Source: Streptomyces taklimakanensis (GTDB lineage: Bacteria > Actinomycetota > Actinomycetes > Streptomycetales > Streptomycetaceae). Taken from it: DNA of 64,000 nt. The position numbers and the translations under genes were made by a program. Where the stretch lies: assembly GCF_009709575.1 (NCBI RefSeq), contig NZ_WIXO01000001.1:4032001-4096000 (forward strand), written 5' to 3'. A model generated the notes under the pieces. It was not told the origin of the DNA. It was given only the letters and a program-made list of their open reading frames with translations, and searched no databases. Shown piece after piece: positions 1-10,513 of this stretch (the first letter of the stretch is position 1; the number at the start of each line of letters is the position of its first letter).

Positions 1-51
1 GAAGAGCCTCACCTCGTTCCGCACGCCGAGCCAGGTGGGAGGGAAGACGGT

Positions 52-55
<4 letters not shown>
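1..55 (+). CDS. C-terminal end of an upstream gene, possibly an ABC permease (partial)
   Basis: Reading from base 2, an open frame gives about 17 residues ending ...SQVGGKTV and stops with TGA at 53-55, inside the ATGA that starts the next gene. The 4-base overlap implies translational coupling. Amino-acid ABC ATPases usually follow their permease, so a permease C-terminus is the likely identity. That is inferred from context only; too little sequence is present for a family call. Confidence 0.4.
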
Positions 56-840
<785 letters not shown>

Positions 841-857
841 GAGGCCCGCGACCGTCC

Positions 858-903
858 ACGGGGGCGGTGGGACGTCCCGAGGGGGAGGACCCACCGCCCC
901 CGT
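858..903 (+). terminator. Intrinsic terminator after the ABC ATPase gene
   Basis: A perfect 14-bp inverted repeat (ACGGGGGCGGTGGG / CCCACCGCCCCCGT) with an 18-base loop lies 17 bases after the ABC stop codon. It has no U-tract, which is usual for Streptomyces terminators. Confidence 0.75.
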
Positions 904-1011
904 CCCGCGGTGCCGTCGTCTGCCGTCACCTGCCGCCGGCGTGCCAGTCGGCGGCGCGTGTCACACCGTCGTACGGTTCCGCCGCGTCACCGCTCGTCCT
1001 AGGGTCGGATC

Positions 1012-1974
1012 ATGTTTGCTGCCTATGCCGCGCGTATCGACCGTGATCAGCCGCTGAACGGACTCGAGCTGGGCGAACGTCCGGAGCCGGACGTTCCAGT
1101 GGGGTGGACGACCGTCGACGTCAAGGCGGCCTCCCTCAACCACCACGACCTGTGGTCCCTGCGCGGGGTCGGCCTGGGCGAGGACTCCCTGCCGATGATC
1201 CTCGGCTGTGACGCGGCCGGGGTGGACGCCGACGGCAACGAGGTCGTGCTGCACTCGGTGATCGGCGCGACCGGACACGGCGTCGGACCGCGCGAGAGGC
1301 CCTCGATCCTCACCGAGAAGTACCAGGGCACGTTCGCCGAGCGGGTCGCCGTGCCGCAGTGGAACGTCCTGCCCAAACCGAGGGAACTCTCCTTCGAGGA
1401 GGCCGCCTGCCTGCCGACGGCATGGCTGACCGCCTACCGGATGCTGTTCACGGGCGCCGGGGTGCGCCCCGGCGACTCGGTGCTGGTGCAGGGCGCGGGC
1501 GGCGGCGTCGCCACCGCCGCCATCGTGCTCGGGGCCGCGGCGGGCCTGCGGATTTTCGCCACCAGCCGCGACGAGACCAAGCGCAGGCGGGCCGAGGAAC
1601 TGGGCGCCGAGGCCGCGTTCGAGAGCGGCGCGCGACTGCCGCACCGGGTGGACGCGGTGATCGAGACGGTGGGCGCCGCCACCTGGTCCCACTCGGTGAA
1701 GTCGCTCAAGCCCGGCGGCACCCTCGTCATCTCGGGCGCCACCAGCGGACCGAACCCGCCCGCCACCGAGCTGAACCGCATCTTCTTCCTGGAGCTGAAG
1801 GTGGTGGGTTCCACGATGGGCTCCAAGGAGGAGCTGACCTCGCTGCTGAGCTTCTGCGCGGCCAAGGGCGTCCGGCCGGTGATCGACTCCGTGTTGCCGC
1901 TGGACCGGGCCCGCGAGGGCTTCGAGAAGATGGCGAGCGGCGACCTCTTCGGAAAGGTCGTCCTGACCGTCTGA
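1012..1974 (+). CDS. Zinc-type alcohol dehydrogenase/quinone oxidoreductase (MDR superfamily)
   Basis: This is a 320-residue NAD(P)H-dependent oxidoreductase. The N-terminal GroES-like domain contains the HHDLWSLRG stretch and the GCDAAGVD turn; the Rossmann nucleotide-binding motif is VQGAGGGVATAA near residue 160. Catalytic-zinc and structural-zinc cysteine clusters are not evident, which favours a zinc-independent quinone-oxidoreductase-like enzyme. The substrate is unknown. The ATG has only a weak AGGG upstream. The gene stands alone, convergent with the PadR gene across a shared terminator. Confidence 0.88.
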   Translation: MFAAYAARIDRDQPLNGLELGERPEPDVPVGWTTVDVKAASLNHHDLWSLRGVGLGEDSLPMILGCDAAGVDADGNEVVLHSVIGATGHGVGPRERPSILTEKYQGTFAERVAVPQWNVLPKPRELSFEEAACLPTAWLTAYRMLFTGAGVRPGDSVLVQGAGGGVATAAIVLGAAAGLRIFATSRDETKRRRAEELGAEAAFESGARLPHRVDAVIETVGAATWSHSVKSLKPGGTLVISGATSGPNPPATELNRIFFLELKVVGSTMGSKEELTSLLSFCAAKGVRPVIDSVLPLDRAREGFEKMASGDLFGKVVLTV

Positions 1975-1993
1975 CGGCTCGGCGGTCCGGTGC

Positions 1994-2024
1994 CCCCGGC
2001 CCCGCGACGACCGCGGGGCCGGGG
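1994..2024. terminator. Bidirectional terminator between convergent genes
   Basis: A perfect 13-bp stem (CCCCGGCCCCGCG / CGCGGGGCCGGGG) with a 5-base loop lies between the MDR gene on + and the PadR gene on -, and could end both transcripts. Confidence 0.75.
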
Positions 2025-2046
2025 CCGGGAGGGCCCTTTCGGGCCG

Positions 2047-3096
2047 CTACTCCTCCGTCCGGGAGCGCAGCATCGTGACCAGGTGGGTCGCCGCCGCGGC
2101 CAGGTGGTGGCGGGCCTCCCGCAGCTCCTCCTCGCCGACCCCGTGGTCGCGGGCGGCGTCGCGCACGTCGTCGCGGAAGCCGTCCAGCAGCCGCTCCAGA
2201 TCGCGCAGCGGATCGCCGGACGGCTCGGCGGGCTCCTCGGCCCAGCCCGGCACCGGCCCCTCGGGCCGCGCGTACGGCGGTCGGGGCGCGGCGCGGTCGG
2301 CGTCCCGCCCCGGGCCGCTCGCGCCCTCCCCGCCGCCCGGAGTCCCCGAGCCGCCGCGGCCGGCCGGCTCACCCAGCCCGCCGAGCGCACCCAGATGCCT
2401 GCTCAGCTCCGACATGCCCGCGCGCACCGCGCCCTGCCAGTCGCCCTGCCGGGCCCGTGACTGCACCTGCTCCTGGACCTGCCGGGCGATGCGCTGCGCC
2501 TCCTGCCGAGCCTCGTCCCGGGCCCGGCGGGCCTGGTGCGCCTGGAGCCGGGCCTGCTGTGCCTCCTGCCGCGCGCGGCGGGCCTGCTCCCTCCACTGCT
2601 CCCCGGCGCGGCGCAGCTCCTCCTTGGCGGCCCGCACGGCCTCCTTGTCCGCCCAGGGGCCCTGGAAGGCGGCCTCCCAGCCGGAGAAGGGGTCGCCGTC
2701 CCCGGTGCCGCGGTTCCGTCGGGCCTCCTCGCGCACCTCGCGGCGTAGGTCGCCGGCGGCGCCGCTGACGTCCTCACGGATGTCGGCGGCCAGGGCCGCC
2801 AGCGACTCGTGGATCTCCCGTTCCAACTCCGTCAGCTCCTCGTGCCGGTCGGTCAGCTCCTCGCGTCCGGCGTCGGTGAGCGAGTAGACCTTGCGGCCGC
2901 CCTCGGTGGTGTGGCGGACCAGCCCCTCGGCCTCCAGCTTGGCCAGCCGGGGGTAGACCGTGCCGGCGGAGGGCGCGTACAGCCCCTGGAAGCGCTCCTC
3001 CAGCAGCCGGATCACCTCGTAGCCGTGGCGGGGCGCCTCGGAGAGCAGTTTCAACAGGTACAGGCGCAGTCGGCCGTGGGCGAAGACGGGAGGCAT
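2047..3096 (-). CDS. PadR-family regulator with a long coiled-coil C-terminal extension
   Basis: This 349-residue protein starts with a PadR winged helix (residues about 8-85: LRLYLLKLLSEAPRHGYEVI, SAGTVYPRLAKLEAEGLV). The ATG at 3096 is chosen because AAGGA lies just upstream and one base separates it from the stop of the DUF4097 gene; an upstream in-frame start would sit inside that gene. After the usual dimerisation helix there is an Arg/Gln/Ala-rich helical stretch (about residues 165-215) and a Gly/Pro linker. Ordinary PadR proteins are about 110-190 residues, so the tail is unusual. It probably represses its own operon through the palindrome at about 4060-4103. Confidence 0.9.
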   Translation of the reverse strand: MPPVFAHGRLRLYLLKLLSEAPRHGYEVIRLLEERFQGLYAPSAGTVYPRLAKLEAEGLVRHTTEGGRKVYSLTDAGREELTDRHEELTELEREIHESLAALAADIREDVSGAAGDLRREVREEARRNRGTGDGDPFSGWEAAFQGPWADKEAVRAAKEELRRAGEQWREQARRARQEAQQARLQAHQARRARDEARQEAQRIARQVQEQVQSRARQGDWQGAVRAGMSELSRHLGALGGLGEPAGRGGSGTPGGGEGASGPGRDADRAAPRPPYARPEGPVPGWAEEPAEPSGDPLRDLERLLDGFRDDVRDAARDHGVGEEELREARHHLAAAATHLVTMLRSRTEE

Positions 3097-3097
3097 G

Positions 3098-4039
3098 TCA
3101 CACGTCCTTGTGAAGGGAGGGGGGCGTCGTCGGAACCGTGGTGTCGCCGTCGCCACCGGTACCGCCGGCGCCCGGGGAGCCGGGAGGCCCGTCGTGGGGA
3201 TCGTCCGCCGGGGGACGGCGCAGCAGGGCGATCGAGCCGGAGACGGTGACCGCTCGCAGCCGCCCGCTGCCCGCGCCGAGGGTGCCGGTGATCCGCTTGG
3301 TGCCCCACTGCCCGGTCACCCGCAGGTCGTCGAAGGCGCAGGAGACGGCGCCACCGGCGGTGTTCGCCTCGACCACGGTGTCGGACGGCTGGGGCAGCCG
3401 GATGGCGATCTCGCCCGAGACGGAGCCGAGGCGGATGTCCGGGGCTCGATCCCCCCGCGGCTTCCCCCGCGCCGGAGCGAGGTCGAGCACCATGGCGCCG
3501 TTGACCGTGTCGGCCCGTACCGACGCGCCGCCGTCGACGACCGTCAGATCGCCGGAGACGGAGCCGAACCGCAGGTCGCCCGTGACACCCTGCGCCTCCA
3601 CGGCCCCGGAGACCGTCTCGGCCCGCACCGGGCCCGCCAGCCCCGCCAGGGTGACACCGCCGGAGACCCCCCGCACATGGGTGCGCCCCTCGACGCCGGT
3701 GACGACCGCGTCGGCCCCCACCACACCGACCTCGACCCGTTCCACCCGGGCGGGCACGGCGACCGACACGTCGGCGGTGCGCTGCCACCCCGTGCGGTCG
3801 AGCAGGCCGAGGAAGTCCTTCCAGGGCAGGTCGTCGTAGGCGACGGTGAGGACGCCGTCCTCCAGGGTGACGATCAGCGGGGGGCCGCTCAGGGCGCCGA
3901 CCTCCAGCCGGACGCCGGGCGCGTCGCTCCCGACGACGTTCACCGTGCCGTCCACGACGCGTACGCGCAGCGTGTGGACCTCCTCGTCCAGGTCGAGCCT
4001 GCGCGGCTCGTCGACGGACCACTGGGACCGATGTGACAC
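3098..4039 (-). CDS. DUF4097-family beta-repeat protein
   Basis: This 313-residue protein is rich in short beta-repeats (VEAQGVTGDLRFGSVSGDLTV, VSGEIAIRLP), typical of the DUF4097 'putative adhesin' fold. No signal peptide or membrane helix is visible, so it is probably cytoplasmic despite that name. The GTG at 4039 is preferred over upstream ATGs because GGGAGG lies 5 bases before it, and the upstream ATG at 4072 falls in the operator. It is the first gene of a two-gene operon with the PadR regulator, one base apart. Function unknown; a signal-sensing partner of PadR is a guess. Confidence 0.85.
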   Translation of the reverse strand: MSHRSQWSVDEPRRLDLDEEVHTLRVRVVDGTVNVVGSDAPGVRLEVGALSGPPLIVTLEDGVLTVAYDDLPWKDFLGLLDRTGWQRTADVSVAVPARVERVEVGVVGADAVVTGVEGRTHVRGVSGGVTLAGLAGPVRAETVSGAVEAQGVTGDLRFGSVSGDLTVVDGGASVRADTVNGAMVLDLAPARGKPRGDRAPDIRLGSVSGEIAIRLPQPSDTVVEANTAGGAVSCAFDDLRVTGQWGTKRITGTLGAGSGRLRAVTVSGSIALLRRPPADDPHDGPPGSPGAGGTGGDGDTTVPTTPPSLHKDV

Positions 4040-4059
4040 GGCGGCCTCCCCTGCCTCGA

Positions 4060-4103
4060 CACACGACGACATATCGTGTCTCTGTCCCAACACGATATAT
4101 CGC
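4060..4103. promoter_or_regulatory. Palindromic operator of the DUF4097-padR operon
   Basis: ATATCGTGT at 4071-4079 is repeated as its exact complement ACACGATAT at 4090-4098 with a 10-base spacer. Each half is itself near-palindromic (ACACGACGACATATCGTGT; CGATATATCG). The AT-rich block stands out in a GC-rich region and lies directly upstream of the operon. It suits autoregulation by a dimeric PadR protein; binding itself is inferred. Confidence 0.75.
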
Positions 4104-4186
4104 GGTGGCCGCACGTCAAGAAGGCGCGGCTCGGCAACTCCGGACGGGGTGGGGAGGGAGACGGGAACGGGGGAGGCCGCCGCCGG

Positions 4187-4363
4187 TCACTCGTCCTCGT
4201 CGTCCAGGCGTGCCAGCCAGGTCGCGAGCCGCTCGACGGGCACCTCGAAGTCCGGGTTGAGGTCGACGAACGTCCTCAGCTGTTCGGCGAGCCACTCGAA
4301 GGTGATCTCCTCCTCGCCGCGCCGCTGCGCCAGTTCCTCGATGCCGCGGTCGGTGAAGTACAT
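4187..4363 (-). CDS. Small DUF6104-like protein
   Basis: This 58-residue acidic protein (MYFTDRGIEELAQRRGEEEI...) is widely found beside kgd in streptomycetes, from general knowledge of the locus. The ATG at 4363 has GGGAGC upstream. There is no signal peptide, membrane segment or known motif. A terminator separates it from kgd, so it probably has its own promoter in the G-rich repeat region at 4375-4430. Function unknown. Confidence 0.8.
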   Translation of the reverse strand: MYFTDRGIEELAQRRGEEEITFEWLAEQLRTFVDLNPDFEVPVERLATWLARLDDEDE

Positions 4364-4433
4364 GCGTGCTCCCGTTCGATGGTCGGGGGTCGGGGGTCGG
4401 GGGTCGGTGGACGGTTCGGGCGGTGTCACGGGC

Positions 4434-4471
4434 GTGGGGCCCGTACCGTCGCACGACGGTACGGGCCCCAC
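4434..4471 (-). terminator. Terminator downstream of kgd
   Basis: A perfect 18-bp inverted repeat (arms 4434-4451 and 4454-4471) lies 50 bases after the kgd stop codon. It separates kgd from the DUF6104 gene. Confidence 0.85.
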
Positions 4472-4520
4472 GGAGCCCACGGCCGCCGACCGCCCGGGCG
4501 GGGCGTGGCGGCGCGGCCGG

Positions 4521-7500
4521 TCAGAGGTCGAAGACCTCGTTGATCAGCTGCTGCTGCTCGGCCTGGTGGCGCTTGGCCGACCCGACCGCCGGCGACGAGG
4601 ACGACGGACGCGACACACGGCGCAGCCGGTCCGCGTTCGGAGCCGTCCCCGAGCCGATGAACAGGTCGAGGTGGTCCACCAGGTTGAGCGCGATGAACGG
4701 CCAGGCACCCTGGTTGGCCGGCTCCTCCTGGGCCCAGACGATCGTCTCCGCGGCGCTGTAGCGGGCCATCTCCGCCTGGATCTCCTGGCTGGGCAGCGGG
4801 TACAGCCGCTCCAGCCGGATGATCGCGGTGTCGGTCACGCCCCGCTTGCTCCGCTCCGCGGCCAGGTCGTAGTAGACCTTGCCGGAGCAGAAGACGACCT
4901 TGCGGACCTGGGCCGGATCCACCGAGGCGTCACCGATGACGGGTCGGAAACCGCCGGAGGTGAACTCCGCGGCCTTGGAGGTCGCCGCCTTGAGCCGGAG
5001 CATCGACTTCGGGGTGAAGACGACCAGCGGCTTGTGGTGCGGGTTGTGGACCTGCCAGCGCAGCAGGTGGAAGTAGTTCGACGGCAGGGTCGGCATCGCG
5101 ACCGTCATGCTGTTCTGCGCGCACAGTTGGAGGAAGCGCTCGATCCGGGCCGAGGAGTGGTCCGGGCCCTGGCCCTCGTAGCCGTGCGGCAGCAGCAGCG
5201 TGACGCCGGAGGTCTGGCCCCACTTCTGCTCGGCCGAGGAGATGAACTCGTCCACCACCGTCTGCGCGCCGTTGACGAAGTCGCCGAACTGCGCCTCCCA
5301 CATCACCAGCGCCTCGGGACGGGCCAGGGAGTAGCCGTACTCGAAGCCCATCGCCGCGTACTCGCTCAGCAGCGAGTCGTAGACGTTGAAGCGAGCCTGG
5401 TCCTCGGAGAGGTACAGCAGCGGGGTGTAGTCCTCGCCGGTGTTCTGGTCGATGAGGACCGCGTGGCGCTGGCCGAAGGTGCCGCGGCGCGAGTCCTGGC
5501 CGGCCAGTCGGACGGGGACGCCCTCCATCAGCAGCGAGCCGATGGCCAGCGTCTCGCCCATGCCCCAGTCGATCCTGTCCTCCTCCACCATCGCCGCGCG
5601 GCGCTGGAGCTGCGGCAGCAGCCTGGGGTGGACGGTGATCCGCTCGGGCAGGTTGACCTGGGAGGCCGCGATCCGCTTGACGACCTCCTGGCTGACACCG
5701 GTCTCCACCGAGACCGGGAACTCCGCCCGCGGCGGCTCGGACTCGGTCGGAGCCGGGGTGTTGGCGGCCTCCCGGACCTCGGTGAAGACCTTCTCCAACT
5801 GCCCCTGGAAGTCCTGGAGGGCCTGCTCGGCCTCCTCCAGCGTGATGTCGCCCCGGCCGATCAGCGACTCGGTGTAGAGCTTGCGCACCGAGCGCTTCTT
5901 GTCGATCAGGTCGTACATCAGCGGCTGGGTGAAGGACGGGTTGTCGGTCTCGTTGTGCCCGCGGCGGCGGTAGCAGATGAGGTCGATCACCACGTCCTTG
6001 TTGAACGCCTGGCGGAACTCGAAGGCCAGCCGCGCCACGCGGACGCAGGCCTCCGGGTCGTCGCCGTTGACGTGGAAGACCGGCGCCTCGATCATCCGCG
6101 CCACGTCGGTGGCGTACATCGAGGAGCGCGCCGACTCCGGCGGGGCGGTGAAACCGACCTGGTTGTTGATGACCACGTGCACGGTGCCGCCGGTGCGGTA
6201 GCCGCGCAGCTGCGACATGTTGAGCGTCTCGGCCACCACGCCCTGGCCCGCGAAGGCCGCGTCGCCGTGGAGCTGGACCGGCAGGACGGTGAAGTCGGTG
6301 CCGCCCTTGCCGATGATGTCCTGCTTGGCGCGGGCCACCCCTTCCACGACCGGGTCCACGGCCTCCAGGTGGGAGGGGTTGGCGGTGAGCGAGACCTTGA
6401 TCTTCTCGCCGTCCAGGCCGGTGAAGGTGCCCTCGGCGCCCAGGTGGTACTTCACGTCGCCGGAGCCGTGCATCGACTTCGGGTCGAGGTTGCCCTCGAA
6501 CTCGCGGAAGATCTGGGCGTAGGACTTGCCGACGATGTTGGCCAGCACGTTCAGGCGGCCGCGGTGGGCCATGCCGATGACGACCTCGTCCAGCCGCGCC
6601 TCGGCGGCGGCGTCGAGCACGGCGTCCAGCAACGGGATGACGGACTCGCCGCCCTCCAGCGAGAACCGCTTCTGGCCGACGTACTTGGTCTGCAGGAAGA
6701 CCTCGAACGCCTCGGCCGCGTTGAGCCGGCGCAGGATGCGCAGCTGCTCGTCACGGGCCGGCGAGGCGTGCGGGCGCTCGACACGGTCCTGGATCCACTT
6801 GCGCTGCTTGGGGTCCTGGATGTGCATGTACTCGATGCCGGTGGTGCGGCAGTACGAGTCGCGCAGCACGCCCAGGATGTCGCGCAGCTTCATCACCGAC
6901 TTGCCGGCGAAGCCCCCGACGGCGAACTCCCGCTCCAGGTCCCACAGGGTGAGCCCGTGCTCGGTGATGTCCAGGTCGGGGTGCTTGCGCTGCTTGTACT
7001 CCAACGGGTCGGTGTCGGCCATGACGTGGCCCCGGACCCGGTAGGAGTGGATCAGGTCGAAGACGCGCGCGGCCTTGGTGACGTCGTCGTCGTGGCTGAC
7101 GTCGATGTCGCGGAGCCAGCGGACCGGCTCGTAGGGGATCCGCAGCGCCTCGAAGATCTCGTCGTAGAAGTTGTCCTCGCCCAGCAGCAGCTGGTGCATG
7201 ATCCGCAGGAACTCGCCGGAGGCGGCCCCCTGGATCACGCGGTGGTCGTAGGTGCTGGTGAGCGTCATGACCTTGGAGACGCCCAGCTTGTTCAGGGTGT
7301 CCTGCGAGGTGCCCTGGAACTCCGCCGGGTACTCCATCGCGCCGACGCCGAGGATGAGGCCCTGGCCGGGCATCAGGCGCGGCACCGAGTGGACGGTGCC
7401 GATGCCGCCGGGGTTGGTCAGCGACGCGGTGACCCCGGTGAAGTCCTCCATCGTCAGCTTGTTGTTCCGGGCGCGACGGACGATGTCCTCGTACGCCTGC

Positions 7501-8369
7501 CAGAACTCGAAGAAGGTGAGCGTCTCGGCCTTCTTGATGCCGGCCACGACGAGCTGGCGCTCACCGCCCGGCTTCACCAGGTCGATGGCCAGGCCCAGGT
7601 TGACGTGGTCGGGCTTGACCAGCGTCGGCTTGCCGTCCCTCTCGGTGTAGGAGTGGTTCATCGACGGCATCGCCTTGAGCGCCTTGACCATGGCGTAGCC
7701 GATCAGGTGCGTGAAGGACACCTTGCCGCCGCGGGCGCGCTTGAGGTGGTTGTTGATGACGATGCGGTTGTCGACGAGCAGCTTCACCGGGATCGCGCGC
7801 ACCGAGGTGGCGGTGGGCAGCTCCAGCGAGGCGTTCATGTTCCGGGCGACCGCGGCGGACGGACCGCGCAGCGGCACGTACTCGGGCCCGGTGCTCTCGG
7901 TCTTCGCCGGCTCGGCCTGGGCGGCCGGCTTCGGCTTCTCGGCCGCGGATCCGGCGGGTTCGGCCTGGGCGGCCGGCTTCGGCTTCCCGGGCGCGGGGGC
8001 CTCGGGCTTCGTCGGGGCCGGCGCGCTCTGGGCCGCGGCCTCGCCCTCGGCGGGAGCCTGCGCCCGCGGCGGGGTCTGGGGCCGGGTCTCGCTCCGGGGC
8101 CGGGCCTGGGGCTCCGCGGGCTTCGACGTGGTGGGGGCCGCGGCTCCTCCGGCGGCCTGTCCCGGCTTGTAGTCGGCGAAGAAGTCCCACCAGGCCCGAT
8201 CCACGGAGTTCGGGTCCTGGAGGTACTGCTGGTAGATCTCGTCGACGAGCCACTCGTTGGCACCGAACCCGGCGGCGGGACTCTTCCCCTGCCCGTCCTG
8301 GTCGGTCGTGGGGGACCCTCCCGGCCGGAGGCTGGAGGAGCTCGAAGTCTTGGGGGCCTGTGGCGACAC
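4521..8369 (-). CDS. kgd: Multifunctional 2-oxoglutarate decarboxylase/dehydrogenase E1-E2 (Kgd/OdhA)
   Basis: This 1282-residue enzyme of the TCA cycle decarboxylates 2-oxoglutarate with ThDP and can act in the ODH complex. Order: an N-terminal E1 segment ([20 protein letters not shown], about residues 38-65), a Pro/Ala/Lys linker, an E2-type succinyltransferase core ending in [10 protein letters not shown] (about residue 375), then the E1 domains ([44 protein letters not shown]). Length and architecture match the actinobacterial Kgd class, where E2 and E1 are fused and no lipoyl domain is present. The start is GTG at 8369 with GAGGGCGG upstream. Confidence 0.96.
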   Translation of the reverse strand: MSPQAPKTSSSSSLRPGGSPTTDQDGQGKSPAAGFGANEWLVDEIYQQYLQDPNSVDRAWWDFFADYKPGQAAGGAAAPTTSKPAEPQARPRSETRPQTPPRAQAPAEGEAAAQSAPAPTKPEAPAPGKPKPAAQAEPAGSAAEKPKPAAQAEPAKTESTGPEYVPLRGPSAAVARNMNASLELPTATSVRAIPVKLLVDNRIVINNHLKRARGGKVSFTHLIGYAMVKALKAMPSMNHSYTERDGKPTLVKPDHVNLGLAIDLVKPGGERQLVVAGIKKAETLTFFEFWQAYEDIVRRARNNKLTMEDFTGVTASLTNPGGIGTVHSVPRLMPGQGLILGVGAMEYPAEFQGTSQDTLNKLGVSKVMTLTSTYDHRVIQGAASGEFLRIMHQLLLGEDNFYDEIFEALRIPYEPVRWLRDIDVSHDDDVTKAARVFDLIHSYRVRGHVMADTDPLEYKQRKHPDLDITEHGLTLWDLEREFAVGGFAGKSVMKLRDILGVLRDSYCRTTGIEYMHIQDPKQRKWIQDRVERPHASPARDEQLRILRRLNAAEAFEVFLQTKYVGQKRFSLEGGESVIPLLDAVLDAAAEARLDEVVIGMAHRGRLNVLANIVGKSYAQIFREFEGNLDPKSMHGSGDVKYHLGAEGTFTGLDGEKIKVSLTANPSHLEAVDPVVEGVARAKQDIIGKGGTDFTVLPVQLHGDAAFAGQGVVAETLNMSQLRGYRTGGTVHVVINNQVGFTAPPESARSSMYATDVARMIEAPVFHVNGDDPEACVRVARLAFEFRQAFNKDVVIDLICYRRRGHNETDNPSFTQPLMYDLIDKKRSVRKLYTESLIGRGDITLEEAEQALQDFQGQLEKVFTEVREAANTPAPTESEPPRAEFPVSVETGVSQEVVKRIAASQVNLPERITVHPRLLPQLQRRAAMVEEDRIDWGMGETLAIGSLLMEGVPVRLAGQDSRRGTFGQRHAVLIDQNTGEDYTPLLYLSEDQARFNVYDSLLSEYAAMGFEYGYSLARPEALVMWEAQFGDFVNGAQTVVDEFISSAEQKWGQTSGVTLLLPHGYEGQGPDHSSARIERFLQLCAQNSMTVAMPTLPSNYFHLLRWQVHNPHHKPLVVFTPKSMLRLKAATSKAAEFTSGGFRPVIGDASVDPAQVRKVVFCSGKVYYDLAAERSKRGVTDTAIIRLERLYPLPSQEIQAEMARYSAAETIVWAQEEPANQGAWPFIALNLVDHLDLFIGSGTAPNADRLRRVSRPSSSSPAVGSAKRHQAEQQQLINEVFDL

Positions 8370-8603
8370 GGCGGCAACCGCCCTCTTCCGCTTACCTGTG
8401 TGGGTGGACAGCAGAAATAAAGGCTACGCTCCCCGGCCCGTTCGGTGCAGTCGGCATGGTGTTTGCGTCGCCTAAGTCACATTCGACAGTGCGTTTCGGC
8501 GCTTTCTTTGGCGGGAAACACACCTGGTTTGACGGAATCCGGCATGAACGGACCCAGGGAGCGGGCCGGTGCCTCGCTCCCTCACGTCCCGACACCTCGA
8601 ACC

Positions 8604-9698
8604 CTACGTCAACCCCACTGCGGAGGGATCGCCGGGAAGGGTGACGAGGATTCGGCAGCCACGCGGGGATTCGGCCACCCGGATCCGGCCGCCGTGCAGA
8701 TCCACCGCCCAGCGCGCGATGGCCAGCCCCAGCCCCGTGCCGCCGTCGCCGTTCTCGGCCGAGGCGGACCGGCCGAAGCGCTCGAAGACCCGGTCCCGGT
8801 CCGCCTCGGGGATCCCCGGCCCCTCGTCCAGCACCTCCAGCGCCAGGCTCAGCGGTGCCCGCCCGGCCCGCGCGCGCACCGTCACCCGACCGTGGGGCGG
8901 GCTGTGCTTGACGGCGTTGTCGATCAGGTTGGCGACCACCTGGTGCAGCCGCTCGGTGTCGGCGTACGCGGTCAGGTCCGAGGGGGAGACGTCCAGGTGG
9001 AGGTGGACGTCGGTACGGGCGTGGCCCTGGCCCTTGGTCATGTTGGCCTCCTTGAGCACCCCCGCCAGGTACGGCCAGACGTCGAAGCGTCGGGCGTGCA
9101 GCGGCACCACGCCGTTGTCGAGCCGGGACAGGTCCAGGAGGTGCTCCACGAGGCGCCCCAGGCGCTCGGTCTGCTCCAACGCGATCTCCATCGTCGCCGG
9201 GTCGTCCCTGGAGACCCCGTCGACGACGTTCTCCAGCACCGCGCGCAGCGCCGCGATCGGAGTGCGCAGCTCGTGGGAGACGTTGGCGACCAGCTCCTTG
9301 CGGTGCCGGTCGGCGGCCTCCAGGTCGGCGGCCATGCGGTTGAAGGTCGCCGCCAGCTCGCCCAGCTCGTCCTTGCGGTCGACGTGGACCCGGCGGCTGT
9401 AGTCACCGCGCGCCATCGAGCGCGCCGCGTCCGCCATCTCGTCCAGCGGCGCCGCCAGGCCGTGGGCCACGAACTGGGTGACCAGCAGCGAGGCGATCAC
9501 CGCGAGCAGGGCGATGACCCGCATCTCGATCGCCGAGTGGAACGCCACGAGGGTCAGCAGCGTGGTGATGGCCACGGTGGCGATGACCAGCGCGCCCAGC
9601 GCGGCCTTGACGGAACGGTTCGGGTCCACGGGCCGCAGGCCCTCCCAGGCGCGGACGCACAGGGACCGCGCCCGGCCCACCACGCCCCTCAGGCCCAT
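8604..9698 (-). CDS. Sensor histidine kinase
   Basis: This 364-residue membrane kinase pairs with the response regulator. Two adjacent hydrophobic segments (AALGALVIATVAITTLLTLV; VIALLAVIASLLVTQFV) precede a HAMP domain (ARSMARGDYSRRVHVDRKDELGE), the H-box (NVSHELRTPIAALR, about residue 139), an N-box (NLIDNAVKHS), G1 (DEGPGIPEADRD) and G2 (GTGLGLAIARW). Almost no extracellular loop is present, so the signal is likely sensed in or near the membrane. The ATG at 9698 overlaps the regulator stop by 10 bases. Gene order kgd-kinase-regulator-x-lon is conserved in Streptomyces. Confidence 0.92.
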   Translation of the reverse strand: MGLRGVVGRARSLCVRAWEGLRPVDPNRSVKAALGALVIATVAITTLLTLVAFHSAIEMRVIALLAVIASLLVTQFVAHGLAAPLDEMADAARSMARGDYSRRVHVDRKDELGELAATFNRMAADLEAADRHRKELVANVSHELRTPIAALRAVLENVVDGVSRDDPATMEIALEQTERLGRLVEHLLDLSRLDNGVVPLHARRFDVWPYLAGVLKEANMTKGQGHARTDVHLHLDVSPSDLTAYADTERLHQVVANLIDNAVKHSPPHGRVTVRARAGRAPLSLALEVLDEGPGIPEADRDRVFERFGRSASAENGDGGTGLGLAIARWAVDLHGGRIRVAESPRGCRILVTLPGDPSAVGLT

Positions 9699-10453
9699 TC
9701 GGAGGCGGGCGCGGGCGTCTCCAGGGCGTAGCCCACGCCGTGGACCGTGCGTATCCGCTCGGCGCCGATCTTCCGGCGCAGCGCCTTGATGTGGCTGTCG
9801 ACCGTCCGCGTCCCCGAGGCGTCCGCCCAGTCCCAGACCTCGGCCAGCAACTGTTCGCGCGAGAGGACCGCGCGGGGGGAGTTGGCCAGACAGACCAGCA
9901 GGTCGAACTCGGTCGGGGTGAGGTGGACGTCCTTCCCGGAGACCCGCACCCGGCGCTGCGCGTGGTCGATCTCCAACTCGCCCAGCCGCAGCGTGCCCGC
10001 GCGTGGCGTGGTGGCGGCGAGCGTGGCCCGTTCCACGCGGCGCAGCAGCACGTGGACGCGGGCGACCAGCTCGCGCATGGAGAACGGCTTGGTCATGTAG
10101 TCGTCCGCGCCGACGCCGAGCCCGACCAGCATGTCCGTCTCGTCGTCGCGGGCGGTGAGCATCAACACCGGGACCGGTCGCTGGGCCTGCACCCGGCGGC
10201 ACACCTCCAGACCGTCGAAGCCCGGCAGCATCACGTCCAGGACCAGCAGGTCGGGCTGCCACACCTCGAAGGCCTCCACCGCCGCCGGACCGTCACCGGC
10301 GGTACGGACCTGGAAGCCCTCGGCGCGCAGTCTCGCGGCGATCGCCTCGGTGATCGTCGGGTCGTCCTCCACGATCAGCACCCGGCGCTGGGCGCCCGGG
10401 GTGGCCGCGGCGGCGCCGCTGTGGGACTGCGTCGTGTTCCTGTGGTGGTCCAT
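9689..10453 (-). CDS. OmpR-family response regulator
   Basis: This is a 254-residue transcription factor. The receiver domain has the acidic triad E29-D30-D31, phosphoacceptor D73 (LLVLDVMLPG), the TARDDE threonine and the K of MTKPFS, so it is a canonical phosphorylated receiver. The C-terminal winged helix is complete (LTPTEFDLLVCLANSPRAVLSREQ...VDSHIKALRRKIG). A 20-residue disordered head precedes the receiver. It is translated just before, and coupled with, its kinase. Targets unknown. Confidence 0.94.
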   Translation of the reverse strand: MDHHRNTTQSHSGAAAATPGAQRRVLIVEDDPTITEAIAARLRAEGFQVRTAGDGPAAVEAFEVWQPDLLVLDVMLPGFDGLEVCRRVQAQRPVPVLMLTARDDETDMLVGLGVGADDYMTKPFSMRELVARVHVLLRRVERATLAATTPRAGTLRLGELEIDHAQRRVRVSGKDVHLTPTEFDLLVCLANSPRAVLSREQLLAEVWDWADASGTRTVDSHIKALRRKIGAERIRTVHGVGYALETPAPASEWA

Positions 10454-10513
10454 ACGTCTCTGCCCTGCCGCTCGGTTTCCTTGCAGCAGCGTAGAGGCCG
10501 CCTCCGTGGGATG

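Noticed and set aside
4381-4410. GGGTCGG direct repeats taken as a possible CRISPR or phase-variable array
   Set aside because: Only about four short units, no spacers, and no cas genes. It is better seen as a G-rich promoter-region repeat.
3846-8420. A 1524-codon open frame on + opposite kgd
   Set aside because: It is antisense to Kgd, whose domains and motifs are clear. Long antisense frames are expected from third-position GC bias.
8604-10262. A single 552-residue kinase reading
   Set aside because: The first 188 codons overlap the response regulator in another frame. ATG 9698 overlapping the regulator stop is the realistic start.
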